Source: Albitalea sp966211955 (GTDB lineage Bacteria; Pseudomonadota; Gammaproteobacteria; Burkholderiales; Burkholderiaceae_C). Taken from it: a stretch of DNA of 64,000 nt. A program made the position numbers and the translations under genes. Positions 7,312 through 15,329 of this stretch are shown one piece after another. Positions within the stretch are counted from its first letter, which is position 1. Each line of letters opens with the position of its first letter. Under the pieces are notes generated by a model that did not search any database, was not told the origin of the DNA, and worked only from the letters and a program-made list of their open reading frames with translations. The DNA is taken from the NCBI GenBank assembly GCA_966211955.1, contig CBIHOF010000013.1, forward strand, positions 1-64,000, in the 5' to 3' direction.

Positions 7312-9927
7312 CTACTCCGGCAACTTCGCATCGCTGCGCAAGGCATAGCCGGCGGACAGCGCGGCCACGCCGCTGCCCGGCTGGCCCGAGCCCACCGACA
7401 GCTGGTAGCTGCCCGGGATCAACCGGCGTTCGCCCTCGGCCGTGACGAAGCTCAGGTCGCGCGGCGAAAGCTCGAAGGTGAGCGCCCTCGCCTCGCCGGG
7501 CCGCAACGTCACGCGTTGAACGCCGCGCAGCGCATGGCGCGGCGCGCCCTCGAAAGCGGGCGGCGTGATGTAAAGCTGCACCACCTCGTCGCCGGTGCGC
7601 GCGCTGGTGTTGCGCACGGTGGCGCTCACGCGCAGGCCTTCGTCCGCGACGCCGCGGATCGGCTCCACGCGCAGGCCGCTGAAGTTGAACTGCGCATAGC
7701 TCAGGCCGAAGCCGAAGGGGTACACCGGCGTGCCGCCGAAGTAGCGGTAGGTGCGGCCCTTCATCGTGTAGTCGTCGAAGGCCGGCAGGTCGGCCACGCT
7801 GCGATAGAAGGTCAGCGGCAGGCGGCCGCCGGGGTCGGCCTGGCCGGCCAGGACCTGCGCGATGGCCTGGCCGCCCCCCTGGCCCGGGTACCACGCCTCG
7901 AGCACCGCCGCGGCATGTTCCTTGGCCCACGCCAGGCCCACCGCGCCGCCGTTCATCAGCACGACGACGACGGGCTTGCCCAGCGCCTTCGCGCTTTCGA
8001 GCAGGCGACGCTGGTCGGCCGGCAGGTCGATGGACGTGCGGTCGCCGCCGGCAAAGCCTTCGACGGCGATGGGCATCTCCTCGCCTTCGATGTCGGAGGT
8101 GAGGCCCACCGCGGCGACGACCACGTCGGCCTTCGCGACCGCGGCCTGCAGCTCGCTGTCGAGGTTGGTGGTGACGCGCTTCCACAGCAGCCCGGGAGAC
8201 GGTCCGACGCCGGGCTCGGTCTCCAGCCGCACGGCGTAGCGCCGGCCCTTCTCCAGCACCACGTCGGTGAGCTTGGGCGGCTCGTTCCAGCCCGAATATG
8301 CGGTCGCGCGCACGCCGGTGCCGCCGGTGGACACTTCGCCCTTGAGCGCGCTCAGGCCCAGGCGGTAGGTGCCGCTTTCGGGCGGCACCAGGAAGCCGGT
8401 CCAGACCACCTTGTGGCGGCCTCCGAGCTTCTGGACAAGGCCGGCGTTGGACACCACGTGCGTCTCGACGCGAGTCGCCACCGGCTGCGCTTCATAGCTG
8501 CCGTCCGCCGCGGCGTTGTAGTAGGCCGCGAGCAGTCCCGGCTTGCCGTCAGGCGTGACGAAGGCCGTGCCCGGCACCGGGTCGCCATCGGTGATCGACG
8601 CGGTGAAGGGCACGTGGGTGATGCTCGCCTTCGGCATCGCCTGCCGCAGGCCGTCGAGGACGGACACCGCAGCCGCCGTGCGCTCGGACGAGTAGTTGCC
8701 GCGCAGCACGCGCGTCGAGTCGGCGAGTGGGCCGATGACGGCGATGCGCACGCCGGCCTTCAGCGGCAGCACGCCGTCGTTCTTCAGCAGCACCAGGCTC
8801 TTGACGGCGCTCTTCAAGGCCAGCGCCTGGTGAGCCGGCGCGGCGAGCATCGTCTCGGGCACCGCAGGCTTGGCCCCGCCGCCCAACGCGCCGGTGCGCA
8901 GGCGGGCGGAGAAGAGCCGCACCAGCGCGGTGTCGATGTCGTCGCTGCTGATCAGGCCGCGAGCCAGCGCGTCCTTGTAGCGCTTCAGCAGTGCCGGCCC
9001 CTTGGACCAATAGCCGGTCTGGCATTCGTTGTCGACACCGGCCTTCAGCGCCGCCGCCACGGCCGTGGGGCCGTCGGGCGCGAACTTGTGGTTCTCGTCG
9101 ATGTCGGTCACGGCGTCGCAGTCGGACACCACGTAGCCCTGGAAGCCCCAGGCGCCGCGCAGCTTGCCCCTCAGCAGCGGGCCGCTGGCGCAGGCGGGCA
9201 GTCCGTCGACGCGGTTGTAGGCGCACATGACCGAGCCGGCCTTCGCATCGACGATGGCCGCGCGGAAGGCCGGCAGGTAGGTGTCTTCCAGGTCGTGCGG
9301 CGTGGCGAAGACATTGGCCGTGTGGCGTGTCGACTCGGGGCCGCTGTGCACGGCGAAGTGCTTGGGCGTGGCGATCACGTCGGGCAGGTCGGGGTCCGGC
9401 CCCTGCATGCCGGTGATGAAGGCGGTGGCCAGCGTCGCCGTGAGGTACGGGTCCTCGCCGTAGGTTTCCTGGCCGCGGCCCCAGCGCGGGTCGCGGAAGA
9501 TGTTGATGTTGGGTGCCCAGGTGTTGAGCCCCACGGCGCCCAGCCCGTGCAGGGCGCGCACCTCGAGGCTGATGGCCGAGGCCACGTCCTTGACGAGGCC
9601 GGCGTCGAAGCTCGCTGCCAGGCCGATCGGCTCGGGAAAGTTCGTGGTGGGCCGCGGCCCGATGGCGCCGTGCAGCGACTCGGTCCACCAGCCATAGCCC
9701 GGAATGTCCAGGCGCGGGATGGCCGGCGCCACGTTCAGCAGCTGCGTGATCTTCTCGTCGGTCGTCATGCGCGCCACGAGTGCGGCAGCCTTCGCATCGG
9801 CCGCCTCGCGCGCCGGCGAGACGCGCCGTGCGCCGTCCTCGGCGGCTTCGCCTGATGCACAAAGCATGGCCAGGCAGCCGGCCGCCAAGGCAGTGATCGC
9901 GCGAACGCTTCGCATGCAGCCCATCAT
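7312..9927 (-). CDS. GH3 beta-xylosidase/beta-glucosidase with inserted PA14 domain
   Basis: Retaining exo-acting beta-glycosidase. After a signal peptide (ALAAGCLAMLCASGEA) come the GH3 TIM-barrel with WWTESLHGA and the nucleophile Asp in VVSDCDAVTDI, then the alpha/beta sandwich. A PA14-like insertion sits in the middle (LAAYYNAAADGSYEA ... WTGFLVPPESGTYRLGLS). The alpha/beta C-terminal part (YPGQGGGQAIAQVLAG) and a fibronectin-III-like tail follow. The SDCDA and WWTESLHG variants resemble xylosidase/arabinosidase-type GH3 more than cellobiases, so xylose- or glucose-releasing activity on xyloglucan oligomers is plausible. The start is ATG 9927, whose ATGA overlaps the stop of the upstream GH5 gene (translational coupling); an open frame continues to 10728 but overlaps that gene and is not used. 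Confidence 0.92.
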   Translation of the reverse strand: MMGCMRSVRAITALAAGCLAMLCASGEAAEDGARRVSPAREAADAKAAALVARMTTDEKITQLLNVAPAIPRLDIPGYGWWTESLHGAIGPRPTTNFPEPIGLAASFDAGLVKDVASAISLEVRALHGLGAVGLNTWAPNINIFRDPRWGRGQETYGEDPYLTATLATAFITGMQGPDPDLPDVIATPKHFAVHSGPESTRHTANVFATPHDLEDTYLPAFRAAIVDAKAGSVMCAYNRVDGLPACASGPLLRGKLRGAWGFQGYVVSDCDAVTDIDENHKFAPDGPTAVAAALKAGVDNECQTGYWSKGPALLKRYKDALARGLISSDDIDTALVRLFSARLRTGALGGGAKPAVPETMLAAPAHQALALKSAVKSLVLLKNDGVLPLKAGVRIAVIGPLADSTRVLRGNYSSERTAAAVSVLDGLRQAMPKASITHVPFTASITDGDPVPGTAFVTPDGKPGLLAAYYNAAADGSYEAQPVATRVETHVVSNAGLVQKLGGRHKVVWTGFLVPPESGTYRLGLSALKGEVSTGGTGVRATAYSGWNEPPKLTDVVLEKGRRYAVRLETEPGVGPSPGLLWKRVTTNLDSELQAAVAKADVVVAAVGLTSDIEGEEMPIAVEGFAGGDRTSIDLPADQRRLLESAKALGKPVVVVLMNGGAVGLAWAKEHAAAVLEAWYPGQGGGQAIAQVLAGQADPGGRLPLTFYRSVADLPAFDDYTMKGRTYRYFGGTPVYPFGFGLSYAQFNFSGLRVEPIRGVADEGLRVSATVRNTSARTGDEVVQLYITPPAFEGAPRHALRGVQRVTLRPGEARALTFELSPRDLSFVTAEGERRLIPGSYQLSVGSGQPGSGVAALSAGYALRSDAKLPE

Positions 9928-11111
9928 TTCGCGCCGTCCATCAGGCTCTTGACCACGTCGGCCTGCCGCACGGCACCCGTGTTGCGGTCGATCACGGCGC
10001 CCGTGTCCCACCAGATCGGCACCGCGCCGTGCGAATAGGCCGAGTGCGTGACGTACTGCGCCCAGTAGTCGACGTACTTGCCCATGGCCGGGTACTTCGG
10101 CTTCTGGTAGACGCCGTACTCGCCGAGGATGACCGCCACGCCCTTGTCGACGTAGTGCGTCTTCATCTTCTGGAACGCGGCATCGACATAGGGCTCGTTG
10201 GCCCAGGTCTCGGTGGCCGAGGGGTCGGTGGCGATCGAGCCCCACTGCCAGATGCTGCTGTCGCCGTTGATGGTGAAGTCGAACGGGTCGTAGTAGTGCA
10301 CCTCCATGAACAGCCGCTTGTCGGCCGTGTCGGTGGGCACGGTGTTGATCGTCGTCGCGTAGTCGATGCTCGTCCAGTACGCCTGCACGACGAGGTGGCG
10401 CACGGCGTTGTTGCCGCCGGTGGCGCGCACCGCGTTCACGAAGGCCTGGTTGAAGCCGTTCTGCACGTTGGCCCACTCGGCGGACACCGGCGTTCCCCAG
10501 GGGGCATCCATGCCGACCTCGTTGCTGCCGGCGAACAGCAGGTGGTCGTCGTAGTCCTTGAAGGTGTTGCCGATCTGCGTCCAGAACTTCGCAAGCTTCG
10601 CGTTGATGGCCGTCTGCTGGTCGTAGGTGGGGTGGTTCATCCAGCCGCCGTCCCAGTGGATGTTGATGACGACGTACAGGTCGGCATGGCGGGCGTAGTC
10701 CACCACCTGCTTCACCCGTGCCAGCCATGTGGGGCTGATGTTGTTGTCGGCATCGGCGTACTGCGTGTACGCCACCGGGATGCGCACCGTCTTGAAGCCG
10801 GCGGCCTTGTAGCCGTTCATCGTGGCCTGCGTGGTCAGCGGGTTGCCCCAGGCAGTTTCACCGCCGATGGCTTCGAGCGTGTTGCCGAGGTTGATGCCCG
10901 GGGACATCTCCTGCGACAACTGCACGCTGGTGAGCGCGCGCATGGTGCCGGCCGTGGTGCCGCCGCCGGTGGCGCCCGGCGACGCAGTGCCGGCATCCCC
11001 TCCTCCACCGCCGCAGGCTGCGAGCGCGCTGGCGACCGTGACCGCCAGCGCAAATGCGGTGGCGAGCCAGCTCACAGGAGCGCCGATCGTCGGAGGGGAA
11101 TGCTTCTTCAT
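9924..11111 (-). CDS. GH5 endoglucanase lipoprotein, copy A
   Basis: Secreted retaining endo-beta-1,4-glucanase (cellulase/xyloglucanase type) anchored as a lipoprotein: lipobox ALAAC, then a Gly-rich linker. The catalytic domain begins at LTSVQLSQEMSPGINLGNTL. It shows the GH5 landmarks VRIPVAYTQY, NIHWDGGW, the acid/base Glu in FAGSNEVG, HYYDPFDF and the nucleophile Glu in ILGEYGVY, and ends with WWDTGAV. 395 residues is a normal single-domain GH5 length. It is a close paralogue of the adjacent upstream gene (11142-12302), suggesting tandem duplication, and its stop overlaps the GH3 start by four bases. Confidence 0.92.
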   Translation of the reverse strand: MKKHSPPTIGAPVSWLATAFALAVTVASALAACGGGGGDAGTASPGATGGGTTAGTMRALTSVQLSQEMSPGINLGNTLEAIGGETAWGNPLTTQATMNGYKAAGFKTVRIPVAYTQYADADNNISPTWLARVKQVVDYARHADLYVVINIHWDGGWMNHPTYDQQTAINAKLAKFWTQIGNTFKDYDDHLLFAGSNEVGMDAPWGTPVSAEWANVQNGFNQAFVNAVRATGGNNAVRHLVVQAYWTSIDYATTINTVPTDTADKRLFMEVHYYDPFDFTINGDSSIWQWGSIATDPSATETWANEPYVDAAFQKMKTHYVDKGVAVILGEYGVYQKPKYPAMGKYVDYWAQYVTHSAYSHGAVPIWWDTGAVIDRNTGAVRQADVVKSLMDGAK

Positions 11112-11141
11112 GGTTCTCGGGAAGTGGTTGTCGGCGAGACG

Positions 11142-12302
11142 TCAGTGGGCAGCGTCGACGATCGTGCGGACCAGCTCGGGAAGCTTCTGAGCGCCCGTGT
11201 CGCGGTCGATCAGTTCGCCCGTGTCCCACCACATCGGCACCAGGCCGTGCTGCACCATCGAATGCGTGACGTATTGCGCCCAGTCGCGCCGGTACGTGGC
11301 CATGCCGGCCGCCGCGTACTTCGGCTTCACGTAGGCGCCGTACTCGCCGACGATCACGCCCACACCCTGGTCCACGAAGCGCGCCTTCATCTTCTGGAAC
11401 TGCGAATCTGCCCACGGCTCGTTGGCCCAGGCCTCGGTGGCCGCGGGGTCGGTGGCCTTCGCGCCCCACTGCCACACCTTGCTGTCGCCATTGAGCGTGA
11501 AGTTGTACGGGTCGTAGTAATGCACCTCCATGAACAACCGGTGGGGCACGCTGTCCCTGGGCACCGTGTTGATGGCGACCGTGTTGTCGATGTTGGTGAA
11601 GTAGCCTTGCACCACGAGATGGCGCCGGGCGTTGTTGCCGCCGGTGGCGCGCACCGTGTCCACGAAGGTCTGGTTGAAGCTGTTCTGCACCGCCGCCCAC
11701 TCAGGCTTGGGCAGGCCCGAGGTGTTGGACATGCCGACCTCGTTGGTGCCGGCGAACACCAGGCGATCGTCGTAGTCCTTGAACGCAGCGCAGATCTGGG
11801 TCCACAACTTCGCCAGCCGGCCGTTGATCACGGCCTGCCGGTCGTAGGTGGGATGGTCCATCCAGCCGCCGTCCCAGTGGACGTTGATGATCACCACCAG
11901 GCCAGCATTGCGCGCGTAGTCGACCACTTGCTTGACGTGCGCCATCCACACCGGGCTGATGTTGTGATCGGCGTCGGCGTATTGGCTCCACGCAACCGGG
12001 ATGCGCACCGACTTGAAACCGGCCGCCTTGTACCCATCCATCAGCGCTTGCGTCGGCACCGGCTGGCCCCAGGACGTGGCGGTCGGGAGGGCTTCGAGCG
12101 TGTTGCCCAGGTTGATGCCCGGCAACATCTCCTTGGACAACTGCACGCTGGTGAGCTCGCGCATGCCGCGGGTCGCAGCACCGTCGTCGCCGGCGGGTCG
12201 GGCCGCCGAGGGGCTCGCACCGCCGGCGCACGCCGTCATCGCGGCCGCAAATGCCAGCGAGGCCATCGCGGTGCCGAGCGCCAGCAGGAATCGCTTCGTC
12301 AT
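11142..12302 (-). CDS. GH5 endoglucanase lipoprotein, copy B
   Basis: Second GH5 endoglucanase, colinear with copy A along its whole length. It has a lipoprotein signal (lipobox MTAC), a short linker and the catalytic domain starting at LTSVQLSKEMLPGINLGNTL. Conserved blocks are VRIPVAWSQYADAD, NVHWDGGW, FAGTNEVG (acid/base), HYYDPYNF and VGEYGAY (nucleophile). ATG 12302 was chosen over an upstream GTG at 12314 because a GAGGTG Shine-Dalgarno sequence sits at the right distance. It is 13 nt downstream of GH51 and 30 nt upstream of copy A. The copies probably differ in preferred glucan or xyloglucan chain decoration, but the sequence does not show this. Confidence 0.91.
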   Translation of the reverse strand: MTKRFLLALGTAMASLAFAAAMTACAGGASPSAARPAGDDGAATRGMRELTSVQLSKEMLPGINLGNTLEALPTATSWGQPVPTQALMDGYKAAGFKSVRIPVAWSQYADADHNISPVWMAHVKQVVDYARNAGLVVIINVHWDGGWMDHPTYDRQAVINGRLAKLWTQICAAFKDYDDRLVFAGTNEVGMSNTSGLPKPEWAAVQNSFNQTFVDTVRATGGNNARRHLVVQGYFTNIDNTVAINTVPRDSVPHRLFMEVHYYDPYNFTLNGDSKVWQWGAKATDPAATEAWANEPWADSQFQKMKARFVDQGVGVIVGEYGAYVKPKYAAAGMATYRRDWAQYVTHSMVQHGLVPMWWDTGELIDRDTGAQKLPELVRTIVDAAH

Positions 12303-12315
12303 GGTGTCGCCCACC

Positions 12316-13875
12316 TCACTTCACCGTCACGACCACGATCGACTTCGGCGGCAGGTCCAGCACGAGGCCCGATGCACCGGGCTTCGCGGCATAGGGTGCC
12401 GGCACCAGCGCCTGTGGTTGGTCGAAGGTGTTGTGCGCGTCCATCGCAGCGGCAGTCAGCACGCGACCCTGGGCGGTGCCCGACAGGTTGGTGTTCACGC
12501 GCGCCGGTCGATCCGGGTCGAGGTTGACGAGCGCGAGCACCGTCGAGCCGTCGGCCGCGCGCGCGGCGGTGAAGTCCACCGACGGCAGCTCGACGTCGCC
12601 GCGGCGCCAGCGCGGTGTGTCCACCGATGCCTTCAGCGGCGTGGCACCCTTGAACGGCTTGTACATGTCGAACACGTGGTAGGTCGGCGTGAGCAGCATG
12701 CGCGGCCCGTCGGTGAGCACCATCGCCTGCAGCACGTTCACCATCTGCGCGATGTTGGTCATGCGCACCCGGTCAGTGTGGCGCTGGAAGACGTTGAGCG
12801 AGACGGCTGCCACCATCGCATCGCGCAGCGTGTTCTGCTGCTGCAGGAAGCCCGGGTTGGTGCCGGGCTCGGCGTCGTGCCAGGTGCCCCATTCGTCGAC
12901 ATACAGGGCCACGCGCTTGTCCGGGTCGCGCTTGTCCATCAGGCTGGAAATCTTCGCGATGCGCGTCTCGATGTCCATCGCGATGCGCAGCGTCTTTGCC
13001 CAGCGCTCGGCATCGAAGCCGACCGCCGCGCCCTTGTGCTCCCAGCCGCCGGGCACCGTGTAGTAGTGCAGCGTGAGCGCGTCCATGTGGTTGATCGAGC
13101 GCTCCATGAGCACGTCGATCAGGTGATCGTTGGCCGTGCCGTCACCCGACGCCACGCGGATCACGCCGCCCGACAGGAAGGTGGCGTACTGGTTGTGCAG
13201 GTCGGACTGGTACTCGGGCCGCATGTTGCCGCCGCAACCCCAGGCTTCGTTGCCGATGCCGAAGTACTTGACCTTCCACGGCTTGTCGCGGCCGTTGCGG
13301 CGGCGCTCATCGGTAAGAGTGGATTTGCCGCTTGCCGTCATGTATTCGAGCCAATGGCTCATGTGGTGCGGCGTCATCGAGCCCATGTTGCCGGCGACGA
13401 AGGCTTCGGCGCCGAGTTGCTCGACCAGGTCCATGAACTCGTGCGTCCCGACCCGGTTGGTCTCGCCCACCCCGCCCCACCAGCGGTTCAGGCGCACCGG
13501 TCGCTTGGCTGGGTCACCGATGCCGTCGCGCCAGTCGTAGTCGTCGGCGAAGCAACCGCCGGGCCAGCGCACCACCGGCACCTCGAGCCGACGCAGCGCC
13601 TGCACGACGTCGTTGCGCCAACCGCGCGTGTTGGGGATCTTCGACTGCGGCCCGACCCACAGGCCGCCGTAGATTCCGGCGCCCAGGTGCTCGGCGAACT
13701 GACCGTAGAGGTCCGGTTCAATCCGCGGGCCGGCTGCTTCCTGCTGCAGTGTGAGGCGGGCTTCGATCGCTTCGGGCGGCGCCGCGAAGCTGACGGACGC
13801 GCACGCGAGTGCGCCGGTGGCAACAAGCGCGCGCATGGAGAACGACAGTGGTCTGGAAAGTCTGATGTTGGTCAT
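12316..13875 (-). CDS. GH51 alpha-L-arabinofuranosidase
   Basis: Retaining exo-alpha-L-arabinofuranosidase that would remove arabinose side groups from arabinoxylan, arabinan or arabinosylated xyloglucan. The signal peptide ends ASVSFAAP, so this copy is secreted although many GH51 enzymes are cytoplasmic. The TIM barrel shows EPDLYGQFAEHLG, VRWPGGCFADDYDW, the acid/base Glu in GIGNEAWGCGG and the nucleophile Glu in YVDEWGTWH. The C-terminal beta domain ends LVLDLPPKSIVVVTV. Length of 519 residues matches the family. ATG 13875 is preferred over an in-frame TTG at 13884; the Shine-Dalgarno sequence is weak. It is the first enzyme gene after the ROK regulator (78-nt gap). Confidence 0.93.
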   Translation of the reverse strand: MTNIRLSRPLSFSMRALVATGALACASVSFAAPPEAIEARLTLQQEAAGPRIEPDLYGQFAEHLGAGIYGGLWVGPQSKIPNTRGWRNDVVQALRRLEVPVVRWPGGCFADDYDWRDGIGDPAKRPVRLNRWWGGVGETNRVGTHEFMDLVEQLGAEAFVAGNMGSMTPHHMSHWLEYMTASGKSTLTDERRRNGRDKPWKVKYFGIGNEAWGCGGNMRPEYQSDLHNQYATFLSGGVIRVASGDGTANDHLIDVLMERSINHMDALTLHYYTVPGGWEHKGAAVGFDAERWAKTLRIAMDIETRIAKISSLMDKRDPDKRVALYVDEWGTWHDAEPGTNPGFLQQQNTLRDAMVAAVSLNVFQRHTDRVRMTNIAQMVNVLQAMVLTDGPRMLLTPTYHVFDMYKPFKGATPLKASVDTPRWRRGDVELPSVDFTAARAADGSTVLALVNLDPDRPARVNTNLSGTAQGRVLTAAAMDAHNTFDQPQALVPAPYAAKPGASGLVLDLPPKSIVVVTVK

Positions 13876-13953
13876 GTCGGGCAAGAAATCAGGCGAGCGA
13901 GCGCGCCGCGGCTGGGAAGTTCGAGTTGATTGAAGTTGATCGTTTCATACCGC

Positions 13954-15138
13954 TCATGCAAAAGCCTTCAGCGATTCACGCAATGGAGATGCCGTGACTG
14001 GCGCCGCGATCGGTCGAGGGCCGGTGATCAAGGGATTCATCAAGCGATGGCGTGCAAGGGCTGCCGCGCCGATGGCGACGGCGTCCGAACCGAAGGACGA
14101 GAGCCGCACCACGGGCGCAGCAATATTCGCGGCAGCGGCATACAGGCGCAGCGTGTGCAGCGCCGGCTCGAGGAACACCTGGCCCAACGCGACCAGCTCG
14201 CCGCCGAGAACGATGCAGCCGGGGTCGTAGGCGGCCGCCAGGTTCTGCAGCAGGACGCCCAGATGGCGGCCCGCCTTGTCGACGGCGCCGGCTGCGCCCG
14301 ACATCGCCTTGACATTGATCAATGCTTCGGCGCATCCGCGGCGCCCGCACGAGCACGGGGCGCCGTCGATCTCAAGCACGATGTGTCCGACTTCGCCGGC
14401 GAAGCCGCGGCTGCCGGTGAGCAGCTTGTCGCGGACGGCCACGCCCGCACCCAGGCCTGCGTTGATGCTCAAGTACAGCAAGGGGTTCGCGACATGGGCC
14501 GGGCTGAACTCGATCTCGCCGATGGCCGCGGCGCCAGCCTCGTTCTGCACGTACAGCGGGATTGCGGCCAAGGGCGTGGCCGACAGCTGCCTGGCCAGCA
14601 TCTCCCCGGTGGGCACGTTGCGCCAGCCGAGGTTGGGTGCGAAGTGCAGGAAGCCACGGATGTTGTCGACCGCGCCCGGCAAGCCCACGCCGACCCCGAT
14701 GACCTGCCGGTCCGGTCGGTCGAACGTGTCATGCACCTCGAGCAAGACACGTGACAAGGTGACGATGCAGTCTTTCGGGTCCCCGGCCGGATCGAAGGTG
14801 AACGAGCGGCGCGCCAGCACATCGCCCAGCAATGAAGTCGCGACGATGCGCACAGACCCGACCCCGACTTCAGCGCCGAGAAGTATCAGGCGGAACGGGT
14901 CGATGAACAGTGGAGTCGGCCGGCGCCCGAGGTCGCCGGTGGTCATCACCGCGCGCTCCATCAGCCATCCCTGCGCGAGCAGCTCGCGCACGAGCGTGGT
15001 CACGGTGGAGCCCGTCAGGCCGAGGGTGTTCGCCAGGTCGGAGCGCGACATGCCCGGGTTGAAGCACAGCCGACGCACGACCGCCATGCGGTTGTCGCCT
15101 CTCAGCAGTTGCTTGTTGCCGGCCCTCTCTACAGACAA
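13954..15138 (-). CDS. ROK-family transcriptional regulator (XylR/NagC-like)
   Basis: Sugar-responsive repressor. The N-terminal winged helix-turn-helix carries the typical NKQLLRGDNR lead and the recognition region MSRSDLANTLGLTGSTVTTL. The sugar-kinase-like ROK domain follows, with the zinc-binding CSCGRRGC motif, the EVGHI histidine upstream of it, and LSINAGLGAGVAV. It starts at TTG 15138, supported by AGGAG 7 nt upstream and by the position of the HTH. It sits between the minus-strand glycosidase operon and the divergent GH39 gene and probably controls both. By family analogy the inducer would be xylose or a related sugar, but this is inferred from context. Confidence 0.88.
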   Translation of the reverse strand: MSVERAGNKQLLRGDNRMAVVRRLCFNPGMSRSDLANTLGLTGSTVTTLVRELLAQGWLMERAVMTTGDLGRRPTPLFIDPFRLILLGAEVGVGSVRIVATSLLGDVLARRSFTFDPAGDPKDCIVTLSRVLLEVHDTFDRPDRQVIGVGVGLPGAVDNIRGFLHFAPNLGWRNVPTGEMLARQLSATPLAAIPLYVQNEAGAAAIGEIEFSPAHVANPLLYLSINAGLGAGVAVRDKLLTGSRGFAGEVGHIVLEIDGAPCSCGRRGCAEALINVKAMSGAAGAVDKAGRHLGVLLQNLAAAYDPGCIVLGGELVALGQVFLEPALHTLRLYAAAANIAAPVVRLSSFGSDAVAIGAAALARHRLMNPLITGPRPIAAPVTASPLRESLKAFA

Positions 15139-15204
15139 GATCCATCTCCTGTTGCGCTTGACCAGCAGACTAAAGAGTTGTGCGCCGACTCTCCTCTCTA
15201 TGAG

Positions 15205-15274
15205 CTAACGAACTTCTATCGCGTGCAGGCCCACCCAAGCGATAGGCCATGGTTACGTCATCGTTAGGAGTTCG
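15205..15274. promoter_or_regulatory. Divergent control region with inverted repeats (candidate ROK operator)
   Basis: The ROK/GH39 intergenic region holds CGAACTTCTATCG (15209-15221) and the near-inverse CGTTAGGAGTTCG (15262-15274), matching at 11 of 13 positions as an inverted pair. A nested perfect pair CTATCGC (15216-15222) / GCGATAG (15239-15245) lies inside. Spacing and position between divergent promoters fit an operator for the adjacent ROK regulator. No confident -35/-10 pair was picked. Confidence 0.45.
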
Positions 15275-15329
15275 CGCGAAGACCGAGGTACCGTGCGCCC
15301 CGTTCATGTCTGTACAACAGGGAGTGAAG

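Noticed and set aside
7222..9855. 877-codon plus-strand frame opposite GH3
   Set aside because: Antisense to GH3 catalytic blocks; no recognisable protein character.
9928..10728. Upstream extension of the GH3 frame
   Set aside because: It overlaps the GH5 gene almost completely and lies before a good signal peptide and an ATGA-coupled start.
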